Part shown: one piece after another, positions 35,146 through 47,335 of the stretch
How positions within the stretch are numbered: the stretch's first letter is position 1
Layout: every line of letters begins with the position of its first letter
Assembly: GCF_042242105.1 (NCBI RefSeq)
Contig: NC_092030.1
Span: forward strand, 2,553,501 to 2,617,500
Reading direction: 5' to 3'
Length of the DNA: 64,000 nt
Origin: Pempheris klunzingeri
Taxonomy: Eukaryota; Chordata; Actinopteri; Acropomatiformes; Pempheridae
The notes under the pieces: generated by a model
Database searches by the model: none
The model's input: only the letters and a program-made list of their open reading frames with translations
Told to the model about the DNA's origin: nothing
Made by a program: the position numbers and the translations under genes

Positions 35146-38100
35146 TCAGTCGCCCTCGGTAACCTGCTTGATGGACTGGGTGGAGTGCTTCTCCGTCTTC
35201 TTGCTGGAGACCAGCTTCTCCTGCATCACCTCCTCTACCTCCTCCTTCACCGTCTCGGTCACAGTGACAGACTTGGTGACGTGCTTGGATCCGTCCTCTC
35301 CAGTGGTGATGGTCTCCACGGTCTTGGTGATCACCACTTTCTGACTTTCTTCCTTGACGGGGCTCTCGTCCACGCCATTAGCGAGCACATCGATGTCTTT
35401 CTCCTCGTCCTTCTTCTCCTTCTCTTCTGGGCTGCTCTTGTCTACGTCGCCATTCATGGCAACATCCTTCTTTTCCACCTTCTTGTCGTCTGTTGAGTCG
35501 CTCTTTTTCTCTGTCTTCTCTTCGGCGGCCTTAGGAGCCTCGGCCTTGGCTGTCTCGGTCTTTGGGGACTCAGCCTTCGGGGAGCTAGGCTTTGGGGATC
35601 CAGCCTTGGGTGAGCCTTCTTTGGGGGACTCAGACTTTGGAGATGCAGGCTTGGGAGACTCAGATTTAGGAGACTCTGGTTTAGGTGATTCAGACTTGGG
35701 AGACGCAGGCTTTGGGGACTCAGGTTTTGATGCCTCTGTTTTGGCAGCTTCTTCCTTCTTGGCCTCGGGCTTTGCAGCTTCTGTTTTGGGAGCTTCTGTC
35801 TTGGCCACAGCTTCTTCTGATTTGTCCTCTGCTTTCTCATCTTTTACCTTCTTCTCGTCTTTTTCACTGTCTTCCTTTTTGCCTTTGTCTGCATCCTCTT
35901 TTTCCTCTTTCTCATCTCCACTTTTGGATCCTTTGTCGCTTCCGGCGTCTTCATCCTGATCGCCACCCTCCTCTTCAGCACCGGCCTCCTCCTCTCCTCC
36001 GCTGCCTTCTTTGTCTCCAGCCTTCTCTTTGTCGGGAGAGGCTTTAGACTCTGGAGCTTTGGAGCACAAAACTGTCTCCTCGACTTCCTCCTCCTCCTCT
36101 CCCTCCTCTCCTGCTTCTCCTGCTTCTCCTTCATCGCCTCCCTCTGCATCATCCCCCTTTTCTCCCTCATCTTCTCCCTCTGCCTCGCCTTCTTCTTCCT
36201 TCTCTTCTTCTTCACCTCCTTCTCCCTCGCCCTCTTCGTCCTCGTCTCCTCCTTTTCCATCCTCCTCCTCCTCTTCCTCCTTAGTGGGTGCACTAGAGCT
36301 AACTTTGGCTTCAGTGGCGGCTACAGCTTCCTCTTCCTCGCCCTCTGCTTCTCCCTCTTCCCCTTCACCTTCTGCCTCTTCTCCCTCCTCTCCTCCTTCC
36401 TCCCCCTCCTCTTCCTCTCCTCCGTCTCCAAGCGTGGCAGACAGCTCTTGTGCTATCTCTGCCAGGTCCTCATCAATGTCAGCCTTTTCGTCCTCCACCC
36501 TCGTCTCCTCGATGATCTCCTCCACAAACTTGTGCTGCACCTTGAGCTTGGTTTCTTTGGGCTTAGAGATTTTGGTGGAGGTGACCGCCTGGCGATAAGG
36601 GAAAGTGCTGAAGTGGGTCTCCTCGCCCTCCAGGAGTTTCCTGGTGACAGCAAATGAGTAGATTATGCATTTAATAGTCACTTTTGTCACAGAGAAGAAT
36701 AGCAAGTGAAATGCTTGAAGGGTAATGTAGAAATAAAGTCACACGTGTGTCACCACATACCTGTATGCAGCAATCTCAATGTCCAAGGCCATCTTGACAT
36801 TGAGCAGGTCCTGGTACTCGCGCAGGTGACGAGCCATCTCCCATTTGGTGCTCTTGAGCTCATTATCCAGCTGGTGAATTGTCTCCTGGGGAAAAACAGC
36901 AGAGGCAACACAAGGTTGATTAAGCACAACAAAGACCATGTGCAGGACAAAGCTACATCAAGCTATTTTGCTTTTGCATTCAAAATCCCTGTCCCTGGAT
37001 GACAAACGCTGGTGGCAACAACTGCATGTTAATTTCGCTTTCATTTATTCTCTGCGCACATGTTATGAGCTCTGTAGACTCTGTGCACCAAAGGCTGCTG
37101 CTTTGATATATTCTGACGCAACCCAGTATCCTAGAGAAGTTGAATGCCTCTTTTTCAAGGACAGCCTCCACACTTGTCAATACACCCCCACCCCCACCCC
37201 AAAATCTCAGTGGTGTGATGCAAGGACAGAGCCAATGAAGGCATCGACCCATGCCTCTGACTCAGCAAGACAGAGAGAGGGAGAGAGGGAGAGAGAGTCT
37301 GCTGCAGTGTCTCCCTTTAACCATTTCCTGACACTTTGAAGCTTGGAAAGAAAGTCCAGGCTGCTGTGAGCAGTGATGAGCTCATAGCAAACATTACGCA
37401 GCAGAAAATGTTTGAGCGCAGGCTCCCAGCCCAGACAGAGAGGAGAGAGAGGACCGCAGGTTCTACTGTTTTAGAGGAAGTTTGTTGTCCCTCAAATATC
37501 AACTACGTCATTAGGATATAAGAATATGAAATATTAAGCAGATGAACTTTTATCCATCATCGTGATGGAAACTTGAACCCCGACTATTAAGTTTTAAAAA
37601 CACACAAAACATTTGTTAAAGCGCACAACACCAGACTACTAATACTGAGAATGAATGAGAGCCCGTCTTTACGCACGGCTCCTACCTGCAGGCTGGCCAG
37701 GTCGCTGTTGTGACGGTCCTCAATGTCATTCAGCTGCCTCTCCAGCGAGTCCCTGGTCCCGCGGACGGACTCCAGCTCCACCGTCTTGGACTGCAGCTGG
37801 CGGCGGTAGTCGGATATCTCGTCCCGGGCGGACTTTATGGCGTCCTTGTTCTGCTCCGCTGCCTCGGTGAGCTTGGCGTAGCGGCACATGAACCAGTTTT
37901 CCACCTGCTGCAGGTTCTGGTTGGAGTGGCCCTCCAGCTCGCTGCGGATCTCCCGGAGCGCCTCGGTGATGTCCGCCTTCTGGAGGTCTTTCCTCTCCAC
38001 GGTCACCTGAGACGCCTGGATCTGGGCGATGAGGTCGCTCACCTCCTCCTCGTGGTTATTGCGGATGAAGGCGATCTCATCCTGCAGCGACTGAACTTTC

Positions 38101-38744
38101 TTCTCCAACTCAGACTTCACCAACTCCGAGTCGTTCGCGTCCCTCTTCAGGATGCGGATTATGGCCTCTGTCTCCTCCCGGATGCGAGCCTCTTCGTCAA
38201 AGCGGTCCCTGAGGCGCTGGATGTCCTCATCGATGTGGTCGGTGTCGAGCTGGATCTGCGCCTTGTCGTGGTGGATCTGCTCCAGCATCGAGCGCAGCTC
38301 CTGCAGCTCCTGGTCGTAGAGATCACCCAGCTGGCTGCGCGACACCTGCTTCTGCCGCAGTGCCTGGATCTCCGCCTCGATCTGCTTGTTCTGCTGCTCC
38401 AGGTAGTGCACCTTGTCAATGTAAACAACGAAGCGGTCGTTGAGCCCCTGAAGTTGCTCTTTCTCGTTAGATCGCTTGTAGTCTCCGTTCAGGATGGAGG
38501 TTTGACTATAATCAACGCTGTCGGCGGAGCTGAGCACCGTGGAGCTGTAAGCTCGGGACACCGGCATGTTGGCGCTCCTCTTGTAAGAGGTGGTCACGGT
38601 GGAGCCGGGACTCGCACGGGACCAAGACTGGGAGCGGAAGCCGCTGGAGGGGGTGCCGCCGGAGCGGCTGTAGCCGTAGCTGGTCGTCCTAGTATCCATA
38701 CTCCTCCTGAAGGGGCTCCCTATCGTGTCCACCGGGTAACTCAT
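35146..38744 (-). CDS. nefm: Neurofilament medium polypeptide
   Basis: Type IV intermediate-filament protein that co-assembles with NEFL; its long tail sets filament spacing and axon calibre and is phosphorylated. Exons on the - strand: 38744-37686, 36885-36761 and 36640-35146, in frame to 892 residues; human NEFM has 916. The head starts [15 protein letters not shown]. The rod begins [19 protein letters not shown] (residues 101-119) and ends [19 protein letters not shown] (to about 402). The tail holds glutamate-rich segments, then an SPK repeat block, and ends with the NEFM-specific C-terminal domain ([31 protein letters not shown]). Two introns, at SLQ|E and in the Arg of AYR|K, match NEFM and sit exactly where nefl has its first two. 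The start is the ATG below a TATA box; the frame is open upstream but that is leader sequence. Transcribed towards nefl, as in mammals. Confidence 0.97.
35530..35799 (-). repeat. Coding 15-bp minisatellite: pentapeptide SPK repeats of nefm
   Basis: Eighteen pentapeptide units in a row, exactly 270 bases. The eleven in the middle end in SPK ([35 protein letters not shown]), and units at both edges are degenerate ([15 protein letters not shown]). In NEFM, KSP-type serines are targets of proline-directed kinases such as Cdk5 and ERK. Here the serine precedes PK, the preferred context of S-P-K. Confidence 0.9.
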
Positions 38745-38905
38745 CCGGTCAGACTGCCGTAGGGGATGTGCGCAGGGATGGAGGGGGACGGTGCAGGAGG
38801 TGGAAGCGTGTGGAGAGTGTGTGTGTGGGTGTGTGTGTGTTATGTGTGTGTGTGCAGGTGAGGGGTGGATGGCTCTCACAGCGACTGAGACCTCCTCTGT
38901 CTGCT

Positions 38906-38915
38906 CCTTATATAT
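38906..38915 (-). promoter_or_regulatory. TATA box of nefm
   Basis: On the gene strand it reads ATATATAAGG, about 165 bases upstream of the ATG at 38744, leaving a leader of about 130 bases that includes a GT/CA-rich patch around 38818-38855. Confidence 0.7.
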
Positions 38916-39097
38916 CTGAGGCTGAGCCGCTAACAGGGCAAGTCCAAGCAGTTTCGTCTGGTCCATTGATGGGAGGGAGGGAGGGGAGAGCGCTCCCCCA
39001 CCCTCCCCACCCTCCCCCCAGGCCGCCTGCTGATGGTCCTCGGTCCCGTTCAGCCTGAACCACGTGTTCTGCAGGCGCTGCATGAGAGTCCGATCTG

Positions 39098-39620
<523 letters not shown>

Positions 39621-39739
39621 AAATAAATGGAGTTTATGCTGGAAAGCAACTTGGATTTTTAACTAAAAACCAGCCTGAAAGAAGCTAAATAAAATTCTGA
39701 ATCAAACAATCAGCTCTTTAGTTTAATGTGACTTCTCAT

Positions 39740-39760
39740 TTCAGCACCACAGACAGCGTC
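39740..39760 (+). promoter_or_regulatory. RE1/NRSE site (REST-binding) upstream of nefm
   Basis: The 21 bases consist of TTCAGCACCAC followed by AGACAGCGTC. Against the canonical RE1 this is 19 of 21 matches (A for G in the middle, T for C near the end), with both half sites and standard spacing. It lies about 1.0 kb upstream of the nefm start codon, beyond the GATA block. REST/NRSF silences neuronal genes in non-neuronal cells, so it plausibly keeps nefm, perhaps nefl too, off outside neurons. Binding is inferred. Confidence 0.75.
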
Positions 39761-42736
39761 CTGCAGTCAGTTTGATCGATGATGAATGGAAGAGCTGTGT
39801 GGTGAAACCAGCACCAAGTGGTCCTCCACTCTTCTTCTCCTCTAAAAGAGTGCGTGGTGATCGTGGTGTGACTTATTGTAATATGTGTTCATGTATCTCC
39901 TCGTTTGTGCTTCATTTAAGTGACAGTGTAAGTTATTTGTATTTCCCTTTAATTAGAATTAATGCTTGTTCAAAGTTAGCTTTATTGTCATTTTAATGTA
40001 TTTTTTAAATTTCTTTGGTAGAGTAACTCTTTCTAAAACTACCAATATCATTAGTAGTTGTATTAAAAAGAAGAATATGTCATCATCATCTTAAATCTAT
40101 TAGTATTCAGATCATTTAAAACGTCAACGTTTTTTTGCATTCTATATATTGCTGTATAATTTGGACTTATTGGTGTCTAGAAAATGGATCAGATTTGAGT
40201 CATTCATTCATTTTAGATCACATAAGAATGTAAAAAGCCAGTTGTTTGTCAGCCAGTAAAAACACAGCAAGATGTCCAGATGAACAGGTGATCTTTTCCA
40301 TCTCTAAACCATAACTAAGAGGATCGTTTGTACATGTGGATGTTTTCACCTGCAGATCGTTGGAGTACTGGGACAGTTTCTAACATGTTTCTCTCTATGG
40401 GGGAGTGCATGTATATATCAGCTGTTCCTGCATAGCTGTACTTTGTAGTGTTCGAGTTAGTGTTGTTGAATGACAACCACTGGACCTTGTACTGTAACTT
40501 TTACCTTCCCTCTGGAAGGAGTATCTCTTCAGCTTTCTGTAGGGGCCCCACTGTTGTTGGCTTCCATCCATTTGCAGAGACATTTTCCTCTAAGAGTGAG
40601 GCGTCGGTGGGGTCGGCCTGTCTGGTGGGTCGTCCTCAGCGACAGGCGATTGATCTCCCATCAATCTTGACAATTCACCCTAATCTCAGGTCACTCTGGT
40701 CAATGCCAAACGATTACCAATTATTGAAAGTAATGCACCAAAAACAGCTGCATCAGTGCTTTTTCAGGATTCATTACTTAATACGTTTAATTCTTTTAAA
40801 ACGATTCTACGGGTGCAGCCGTAGTTCAAGTGCAGCAATCTGAGTGCAAACAGTGATTGAGCAAGACACAAACTTGTGTTTATATTGCATTTCTGGTGAT
40901 TATTTGTGCTATTTAAGCAGCGATTCTTGCACTCTGGCTCAGATAACATCTGTAAGTCTTCCAGTTTTGGCCCTAGTAGTGAGTAGAGAACTTATTCCGC
41001 TTTTCAGCGCTGAATTGGACATTTGCCTTTAATCACCTGTCGACATTTTCTTGTCCCTCTCATTGGCTTTCCACTGCAAGCTTTAGTCAACCAGGGCTAA
41101 TGCATCAAGCATGGCCAATTTTAGATCACTCCAGAGACAGAAAGGCAGACAGAAAAAGAAATAGAGAGACAGCTAGACTGAGAGGGAGGGGGAGAGATAG
41201 TCACAATGACTTTCTCCTCCTGTGTGTGTGCCTATATTAAGCACTAATATGTATTGTAAATGATTATACTCCAGGAGCCGCACCCACAGTCGCCTTGCTT
41301 GCTGACGTTACGGTGCCCTTGACCACCATGAGTTCCTCTGTTCAGGCCCTGGTGCTGGCTGCAGGTTTATAGATGCACATAATTCATTGTTGGGCTGTTC
41401 ACTTGGAACCTTGAGGTGCTTTTGGATGCCCTACTAGGGCGGCGGTGGTGTGATGTACACGGCGGAGTGAGGGTGAGTGGGTTGGGCAAAAACAGGGGAG
41501 TCATTCAACATCAGTTCTGGGCTCCAGCGCACTGCAGAAGGGTTGGAGTGTTTTCAAATGGCACTGCAGCAGAAACAGGCTCCGGCAAGCAGACGAGCCC
41601 ATCCCAGTCGGCCCCTGTCCGTCCCAGCCTCCAACCTGCAGGGAACAGTCCACAGAGTTAGTGTGTACAATGAGGTCAAGGCACGGGCATCTATAGGTGA
41701 CATAGTGCAGAGGCATGTTGTTGTATATGCTGACACAGAGAATACAAGGGCGGCACGACCTTTTATTCAGCCGATATACTGTTGAGTGGCACATATAAGT
41801 CGGAGTGTCGCAGTGTTTGTTAATAGCATCACAATAAAGTATTCCAGAAATACTGAGGTCACAGATCAAGTCCTGACAAAATACTTATATGGAAGTTTTG
41901 GGGGATATAATGTAACATTTCAATACAATTCTTGAAAGGAAATATTGAAATTCTTTATTTATCTGCTTTGAAAGTAGTCAAATTGTAATAGACTTCAGTC
42001 AATAGTCTTTAGTGGGATCAGCCAAACAAAGACCAATCATTTGTAATTTTTAATTGAAGAAAAAGTCCCAAATTCCCAGAAATAACCTAAGGACGATATG
42101 ACCATGGCGACCTCAATGGTAGCTGTGGACTTCAATAGTTTTTCCTCCTATTTAAGGCAGTAATGTGAGCTACACAGTGATAACGGTAACATTAGCTAAT
42201 ATTAGCCACCTTAATCCACTGGTGATACCAAACCAAGTAAGGCAGTAGCAGCACAACCTCTTTAATTGTGTTACTTAGTCTAAGTACATTTTATTATATG
42301 AATTTTCCTAAATTAAGTTTTAGATGCAGAACTTTTATTGGAGTATTGTGGTATTGCAATTTAAGTAAATGATCTGAGAACTTATTCCTGTGTCAATATG
42401 TCCTACAACTAAGATGGCTGCCAGTGGCACCTCTGTCCCTAATATTTTCACGAGGAAAAACAGGGAACGCCGTGAGCCAGAGGAGAGGAAGAACACAGTG
42501 AGACCTTAATTAAGATTAACGTTGATGACGCTCGGCCCACCGCTGCAGTGGGCGTGTGTGGGCGTGTCGAGGCAACAAGACTAATGAACCACGTCAGGAG
42601 TGGCATCAATATTGTGGTTACTACACATCTAGCATGGTTTTCACACACTGTACACATAAGCTGTTTTAGTTTCTGTACAGTGACACTATATCAGTGAATA
42701 TATCACCCATACCTGAACTGTTTTTATCATATGCTT

Positions 42737-42805
42737 CATGGACAAATGTGTGTGGACATCCAAACGCAACCAAAGTGCTTGAATACTTTTGGCCATACGG
42801 TCTAT
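42737..42805. mobile_element. Possible relic of Tc1-like ends
   Basis: ATGGACAAATGTGTGTGGACA near the start and, on the opposite strand, GTATGGCCAAAAGTATTCAAG near the end recall the ends of fish Tc1-like elements, but they match each other only partly. Weak. Confidence 0.25.
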
Positions 42806-44404
42806 TTCATGAATCAAATGTGTTCCCCCTGTTCGGTGTGTGTGGCTGCAGTCAGGGCAGTTTTACCTGACTGCAGGTGGCCAGACAGAATGACTTGACA
42901 CATACACAGCCATAAATACTGAGCTTTGTCCTCTTTATGTCAGGCTGGCTTCCTCTTTATCACTGCTGTTCTTCCCTTCTTTCACTGCACCCTTTGTTTT
43001 ATTTCTTAATTACTTCTCTACTTTTACACATTTACATTTTGTTTGATTTCTTTCTTCTACGTCCTTATCGTTCCTGCTACCACGTCCCATTCTTTCCATC
43101 CACCCCTATATCTCCTTCCCACCTCCACTCTGTCTCTCCGCTCGTCACTGTCTGGATTGCACCCTCCCAGTCACCATAACGGTTGTCTTCACTTGTTCGC
43201 GGTGTTAACATTATTGCTTTTCCACCCTCCACAACACTCGCATGCATCGGTTACATCTGGCGTCAGTTAACCACGAGCAGTTGCCACAGAGATGTCCTTC
43301 ACAGGATACAGTACAGGTGTGTCGGTTACCAAGGGCGTAACTATGTCCTGAGGCAACGTGTGCTGTCAGTTTGTTAGTATAATGATGTGACACAGGATGA
43401 TAGCATAAAGCTGACATACAGTGTGGTACTGTTAAAGTAATTCAAGTCCTTAAATGACTTCTCATACAGTTTTATTGAGATGTGTGTCATTTTCCTATTT
43501 GCATTATTGTGCACACATGTGTCTGTGCACATGTGTTTGTGCACATGTGTGCACTTCAGAGCCTTTGCCACTAGAGGATTTAGATTATTGCATGTTCAGC
43601 TCCCGTTTGAGGTTTGCTGTATATTGATTAACATTTTTCCCCAGAGGTTTTCACAGCTCTGCTGACGCACGTATTTGCCGAGAAAATCTATATGTAGGTT
43701 GTCCTTTGTTGAGGGTTGAGAGAAAAATATGTAGTGAAACACATGGCACTGAAACGGCAGAAACTAAACTCCCTATGATTATGTTGTCAATGTGTAAATA
43801 TTACCTGTGAGTATAGAAATCTAGGACTCTAAGCGCACACCACTGGTGAGATTATTGTATTTCCTTTGTCACAGTTTAGACCTCATTGACCTGCTGGTGA
43901 GTCATTACAAATGTATGCTAAGCAGCCAGACAATGTGCAATTTATTTCAAATTAATGGTCAATTATGGTTAAGACTTAAGTATTTCCAGTTGATGGGATG
44001 GTGCAGTTATAATAACCATAGAGTTGTGGGTTTCACCCACTGATAACACTGTGTAAGTCATTTCCTAAAGCAGCTGGGCACTGAAGTTTTTAGCAAATGC
44101 TGCTCACTGAGAAGTTAACAGTAAATATGTTGGGGTCTGTTTTAGCTGCTAATTAGTCCATCTTAGTGAGTATCTATGTTTCTGGCCACAGGGTTGTGTA
44201 TGTGAGATCCAAATAGTCCACAGAGCCCACGTCCATCGTAATGAAGGAACGTGTCACCTAGTGTTTTTACAGTGAAGATGACAATAGACAATACAATGTA
44301 TTGACTATCTGTAATAATCATAATCTAATCATGTCATCAGTATATTAGCATGACACAATGATGATTATTTGCAGAAATAGTGCCTTTATTTTTAATATTT
44401 CTCG

Positions 44405-44467
44405 TTATCTTTTCGTTGCCTTGTACCTGTGACGTGCAATGACAATAAAGTTGAATCTAATCTAATC
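44405..44467 (+). mobile_element. Possible LINE 3' end with AATCT tail
   Basis: TGCAATGACAATAAAGTTG followed by (AATCT)n. From memory this is the usual 3' terminus of a fish non-LTR retroelement. Only the tail is present, with no coding sequence beside it. Confidence 0.4.
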
Positions 44468-44615
44468 TACTTTTTTGCTTATACTATTTTACTTCTACTA
44501 TATAATGAGCATTATACAAATAGGCTCATATAAGTGCCTGATTTAACTGCACTTTTAGCAAGTTTGTTTTATGGATTATTTAGCCAGAAAATGCAAATGA
44601 GTCACTTTTTAAGTT

Positions 44616-44634
44616 AAAAAAAAAAAAAAAAAAA
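44616..44634 (+). repeat. Poly(A) run
   Basis: Nineteen consecutive A bases in noncoding DNA, about 150 bases from the AATCT-tailed element; it may be another retroelement tail. Confidence 0.9.
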
Positions 44635-44990
44635 GTGTGTAAAAGAACCTAAACAACAAAAGAGGCTCATGACAAACTGAGTGTGTCTGTCTGTCGTACA
44701 CTTGTAAGGCACTGCAGTATTCTGCAAAGGTCAAAGCTCTGTTGGCTCTTCAGATGGATGTGTGAGAGGTGTAAGGTGAGGAGGATCCGACGGTGAGGTA
44801 TGCAGGGTGGGACAGACTGTAGATGGCTGTATGGGGTGATGTTAGTGGGAGGTCTGGAGGCAGTGATGATGTCATGTATAGTGTCAGGGCAAAAAAGAGC
44901 AACAAGATAGGAGGCGGTGGGGGGGTTGCATTGGAAAAGAGAAAGGGAGGGGTTACGCTGGGATCTGCAGTTTATCTGCAATGCATCAGT

Positions 44991-44992
<2 letters not shown>

Positions 44993-45026
<34 letters not shown>
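44993..45026. repeat. (CT)17 microsatellite
   Basis: Uninterrupted CT run of about 34 bases; a short (CA)n lies nearby at 45200-45220. Confidence 0.95.
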
Positions 45027-45029
<3 letters not shown>

Positions 45030-45999
45030 TCTCACTTTCTCTCTGTGTGTGTAGATCAGGCAGATGCAGCGTCTTTTCTCAGGTGATTCTCTGTGGACGG
45101 ATAAGTAGCCACAGAAATAAAGCTGTTCCACATTCTCCCCGCACAGGGAAAACAGTTGGCAAAAACCCAGGACGTGATTGTGTCTCACACACATCATTCT
45201 GACACACACACACACACACAGATACACACACAGATACAAGGAAGCCATTAGACTGGACTGTCAGGTTTGAGAGTAAAAATGTGGATAATATTTCTTATGA
45301 AGTTAGTATTTCAACAGCAAAGTTCATGTTAATCACAAATTGACGGCAGCAATAACGGGGAAAGCAAAGCAACAAGATTGCAGATGCACAGACCCACAAA
45401 TCATTTGTTCTGCTGTTAAGTTTTGAAGACAACCTGAAAAAAACAAAAAAACAAGTTATTCTAACAGTCAGTACTTCCTTACGAGGGGAGACATCAAACG
45501 TTCAATAAAACCTCAACATTAGTTTCAATCTGTCACCTTCTTATGTCGTTATGCAACAAAATTTATGGCAAACAAAGTGTAGAGCTGATTTATTTCACAT
45601 AAATCTGTTGGCTCCCTGAGTAACCAGACCAATTTAAAGTGTGTATGCACACACACATGCTTTATATTCCACTGAACTTGTTTCCTTATGTCCCCGTGAT
45701 GAAAGGAAATACTTGTTTGTGTTGAATAACCAGTGATTTATATTGTTGTTTGCACTTCATGCAGCATTGGTTGCCATAGATGAATGACTTGGAGTCCAAC
45801 CCGATAATCAGGCTGCTTATTCATGCTGTGTATTATGATAATATTTGCTCTGACCTCCGCTCACATGGCCATCAGTTACCGTGAGAGCTTCGTACTGTGT
45901 GTTTCCTGCTCTGATCAGACATCAGCAAACAGCATGGTTAGCTGTGAAGCTCTCCAAGGAAAATATACGGCAGCCTGAGTACTAGTTTGGTTCTTCATA

Positions 46000-46182
46000 T
46001 AGAGAAGCAGTCAAAGGTTTGGACGCACCTTCTCATCTTTATTATTTTCTACGTTGTAGATTAATATTGAAGACGTCAAAACTATGAAGGAACTCATATG
46101 GAATTATGCAGTCAACCAAAAAGAAGAGTAAAGAAAAACCACTGAATGTGAAGGTGTGTCCAAACCTCTGACTGGTTCTCTA
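46000..46182. mobile_element. Tc1/mariner-like MITE
   Basis: About 180 bases bounded by TA on each side, with inverted ends of about 30 bases: GAGAAGCAGTCAAAGGTTTG on the left and, read on the other strand, GAGAACCAGTCAGAGGTTTG on the right, both continuing GACRCACCTTC. TA target duplication and TIRs define a Tc1/mariner-type element. No transposase, so it is an internally deleted, nonautonomous copy. Confidence 0.75.
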
Positions 46183-47064
46183 TGTTTCTAATAGTTTGCT
46201 GGAATTGTTGCATTGCATTAGAGTTTCATATTTTTGTATTCTGGGTTAAGGTGGGCTGCTTTTTTTTTTTTTTAGCAAGATTTAGTCAGTTAACACATTT
46301 TACAATCCTGCAGACAGCGTTCTCTGCTTTTCCAGAGTTTTTACTGTCATATCCCTCTTCCCAGGGAGCATTTTTATGTGTTTTTCACAGCAGTGTGAAA
46401 GTAAATTTGAGTTAAATTTAAGTTAAATTTAGCTGAGTTTGCCATGAATAAATATTTTCGACAGTTTTTTGGTCAAAGCTTTAAATAAATCATCCCAGTA
46501 TTAAAAAATATGTTACAAAACACTGTCTGTTGTCCGAAAACCAAATCTAGTAGACGATGAAGCAAACATGGACATTACAGACTTTTCAGCAAAGCAGTGT
46601 TCACTTTGATGAATTAGCTATTTTTAAAAACTGGTTAACAAACACGGTCAGTACAGATTGCATATTTAATGGACTAGGGCAGTAAAAGATCCCTGTGTGA
46701 TCCTTTAAGACTGACCATCACCCTGTGACACCATCACATTCGCTCATGGAGTTTTTCGGCTGTGGGGCTGTTTGAGAGAAGAGGAACACAAGCGCAATCC
46801 CATAATCTCTATTTTATATCAGATATGCTGCAGAATGATGCTAAAACAGAATTTTTGGAAATAAAGATGAAGATATTTACTTGTGTTTATGTCTGTGGTA
46901 GTGCTTCTCTAACAATATAGCAACAACACTTTGCCCTTTTCAGTACATGTGGACTGTTTTTCTACTGTGTATCTCCTGTGTGTGTATTTCTACTGCCTTC
47001 AGCCTGTTTGTGGCGTTCTCTTCCTGGCTATGTGAGCTCCCGCTGTCCCTGAACCACGAGTGTC

Positions 47065-47092
47065 AGCATGTATCAGGTCGCTGATACATGCT
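47065..47092. repeat. Perfect 12-bp inverted repeat with 4-base loop
   Basis: AGCATGTATCAG, loop GTCG, then CTGATACATGCT. The arms are perfectly complementary. Function unknown; it does not extend into a longer miRNA-type hairpin. Confidence 0.9.
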
Positions 47093-47197
47093 AACTTGTC
47101 AATATGTCCCTGCGCCAATGTCATCTAGACAAATTCGTTTACACATGTTGTACTTCTGCAAATAAAGTGACCTGATGTCTGTGGTGGAGGATGCTGC

Positions 47198-47226
47198 GCT
47201 GCTGCTGCTGCTGCTGCTGCTGCTGC
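47198..47226. repeat. (GCT)n, CAG/CTG-type trinucleotide repeat
   Basis: Nearly ten GCT units in noncoding sequence; open frames through it are not supported as genes. Confidence 0.95.
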
Positions 47227-47287
47227 AGGATGTGGATGCTGTTCTTTAGGGTCATCCAGAACAAAAGGAAACATCATGCAAACACCA

Positions 47288-47288
<1 letters not shown>

Positions 47289-47333
<45 letters not shown>
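47289..47333. repeat. (CA)22 microsatellite
   Basis: Uninterrupted CA run of about 45 bases. Confidence 0.95.

Positions 47334-47335
<2 letters not shown>

Noticed and set aside
35354-36598. Long Ser/Pro-rich open frames on the + strand opposite the nefm tail
   Set aside because: Complement of Glu/Lys codon runs (GAG/AAG read as CTC/CTT or TCC/TTC); not a protein.
37710-38762. 350-codon open frame on the + strand across nefm exon 1
   Set aside because: It is the antisense shadow of the GC-rich coiled-coil exon; Leu/Val-rich composition follows from the complementary codons and there is no splice or promoter context.
44667-45248. 193-codon - strand frame containing an Arg/Glu run
   Set aside because: The run is the (CT)n microsatellite read on the other strand; no homology recognised.
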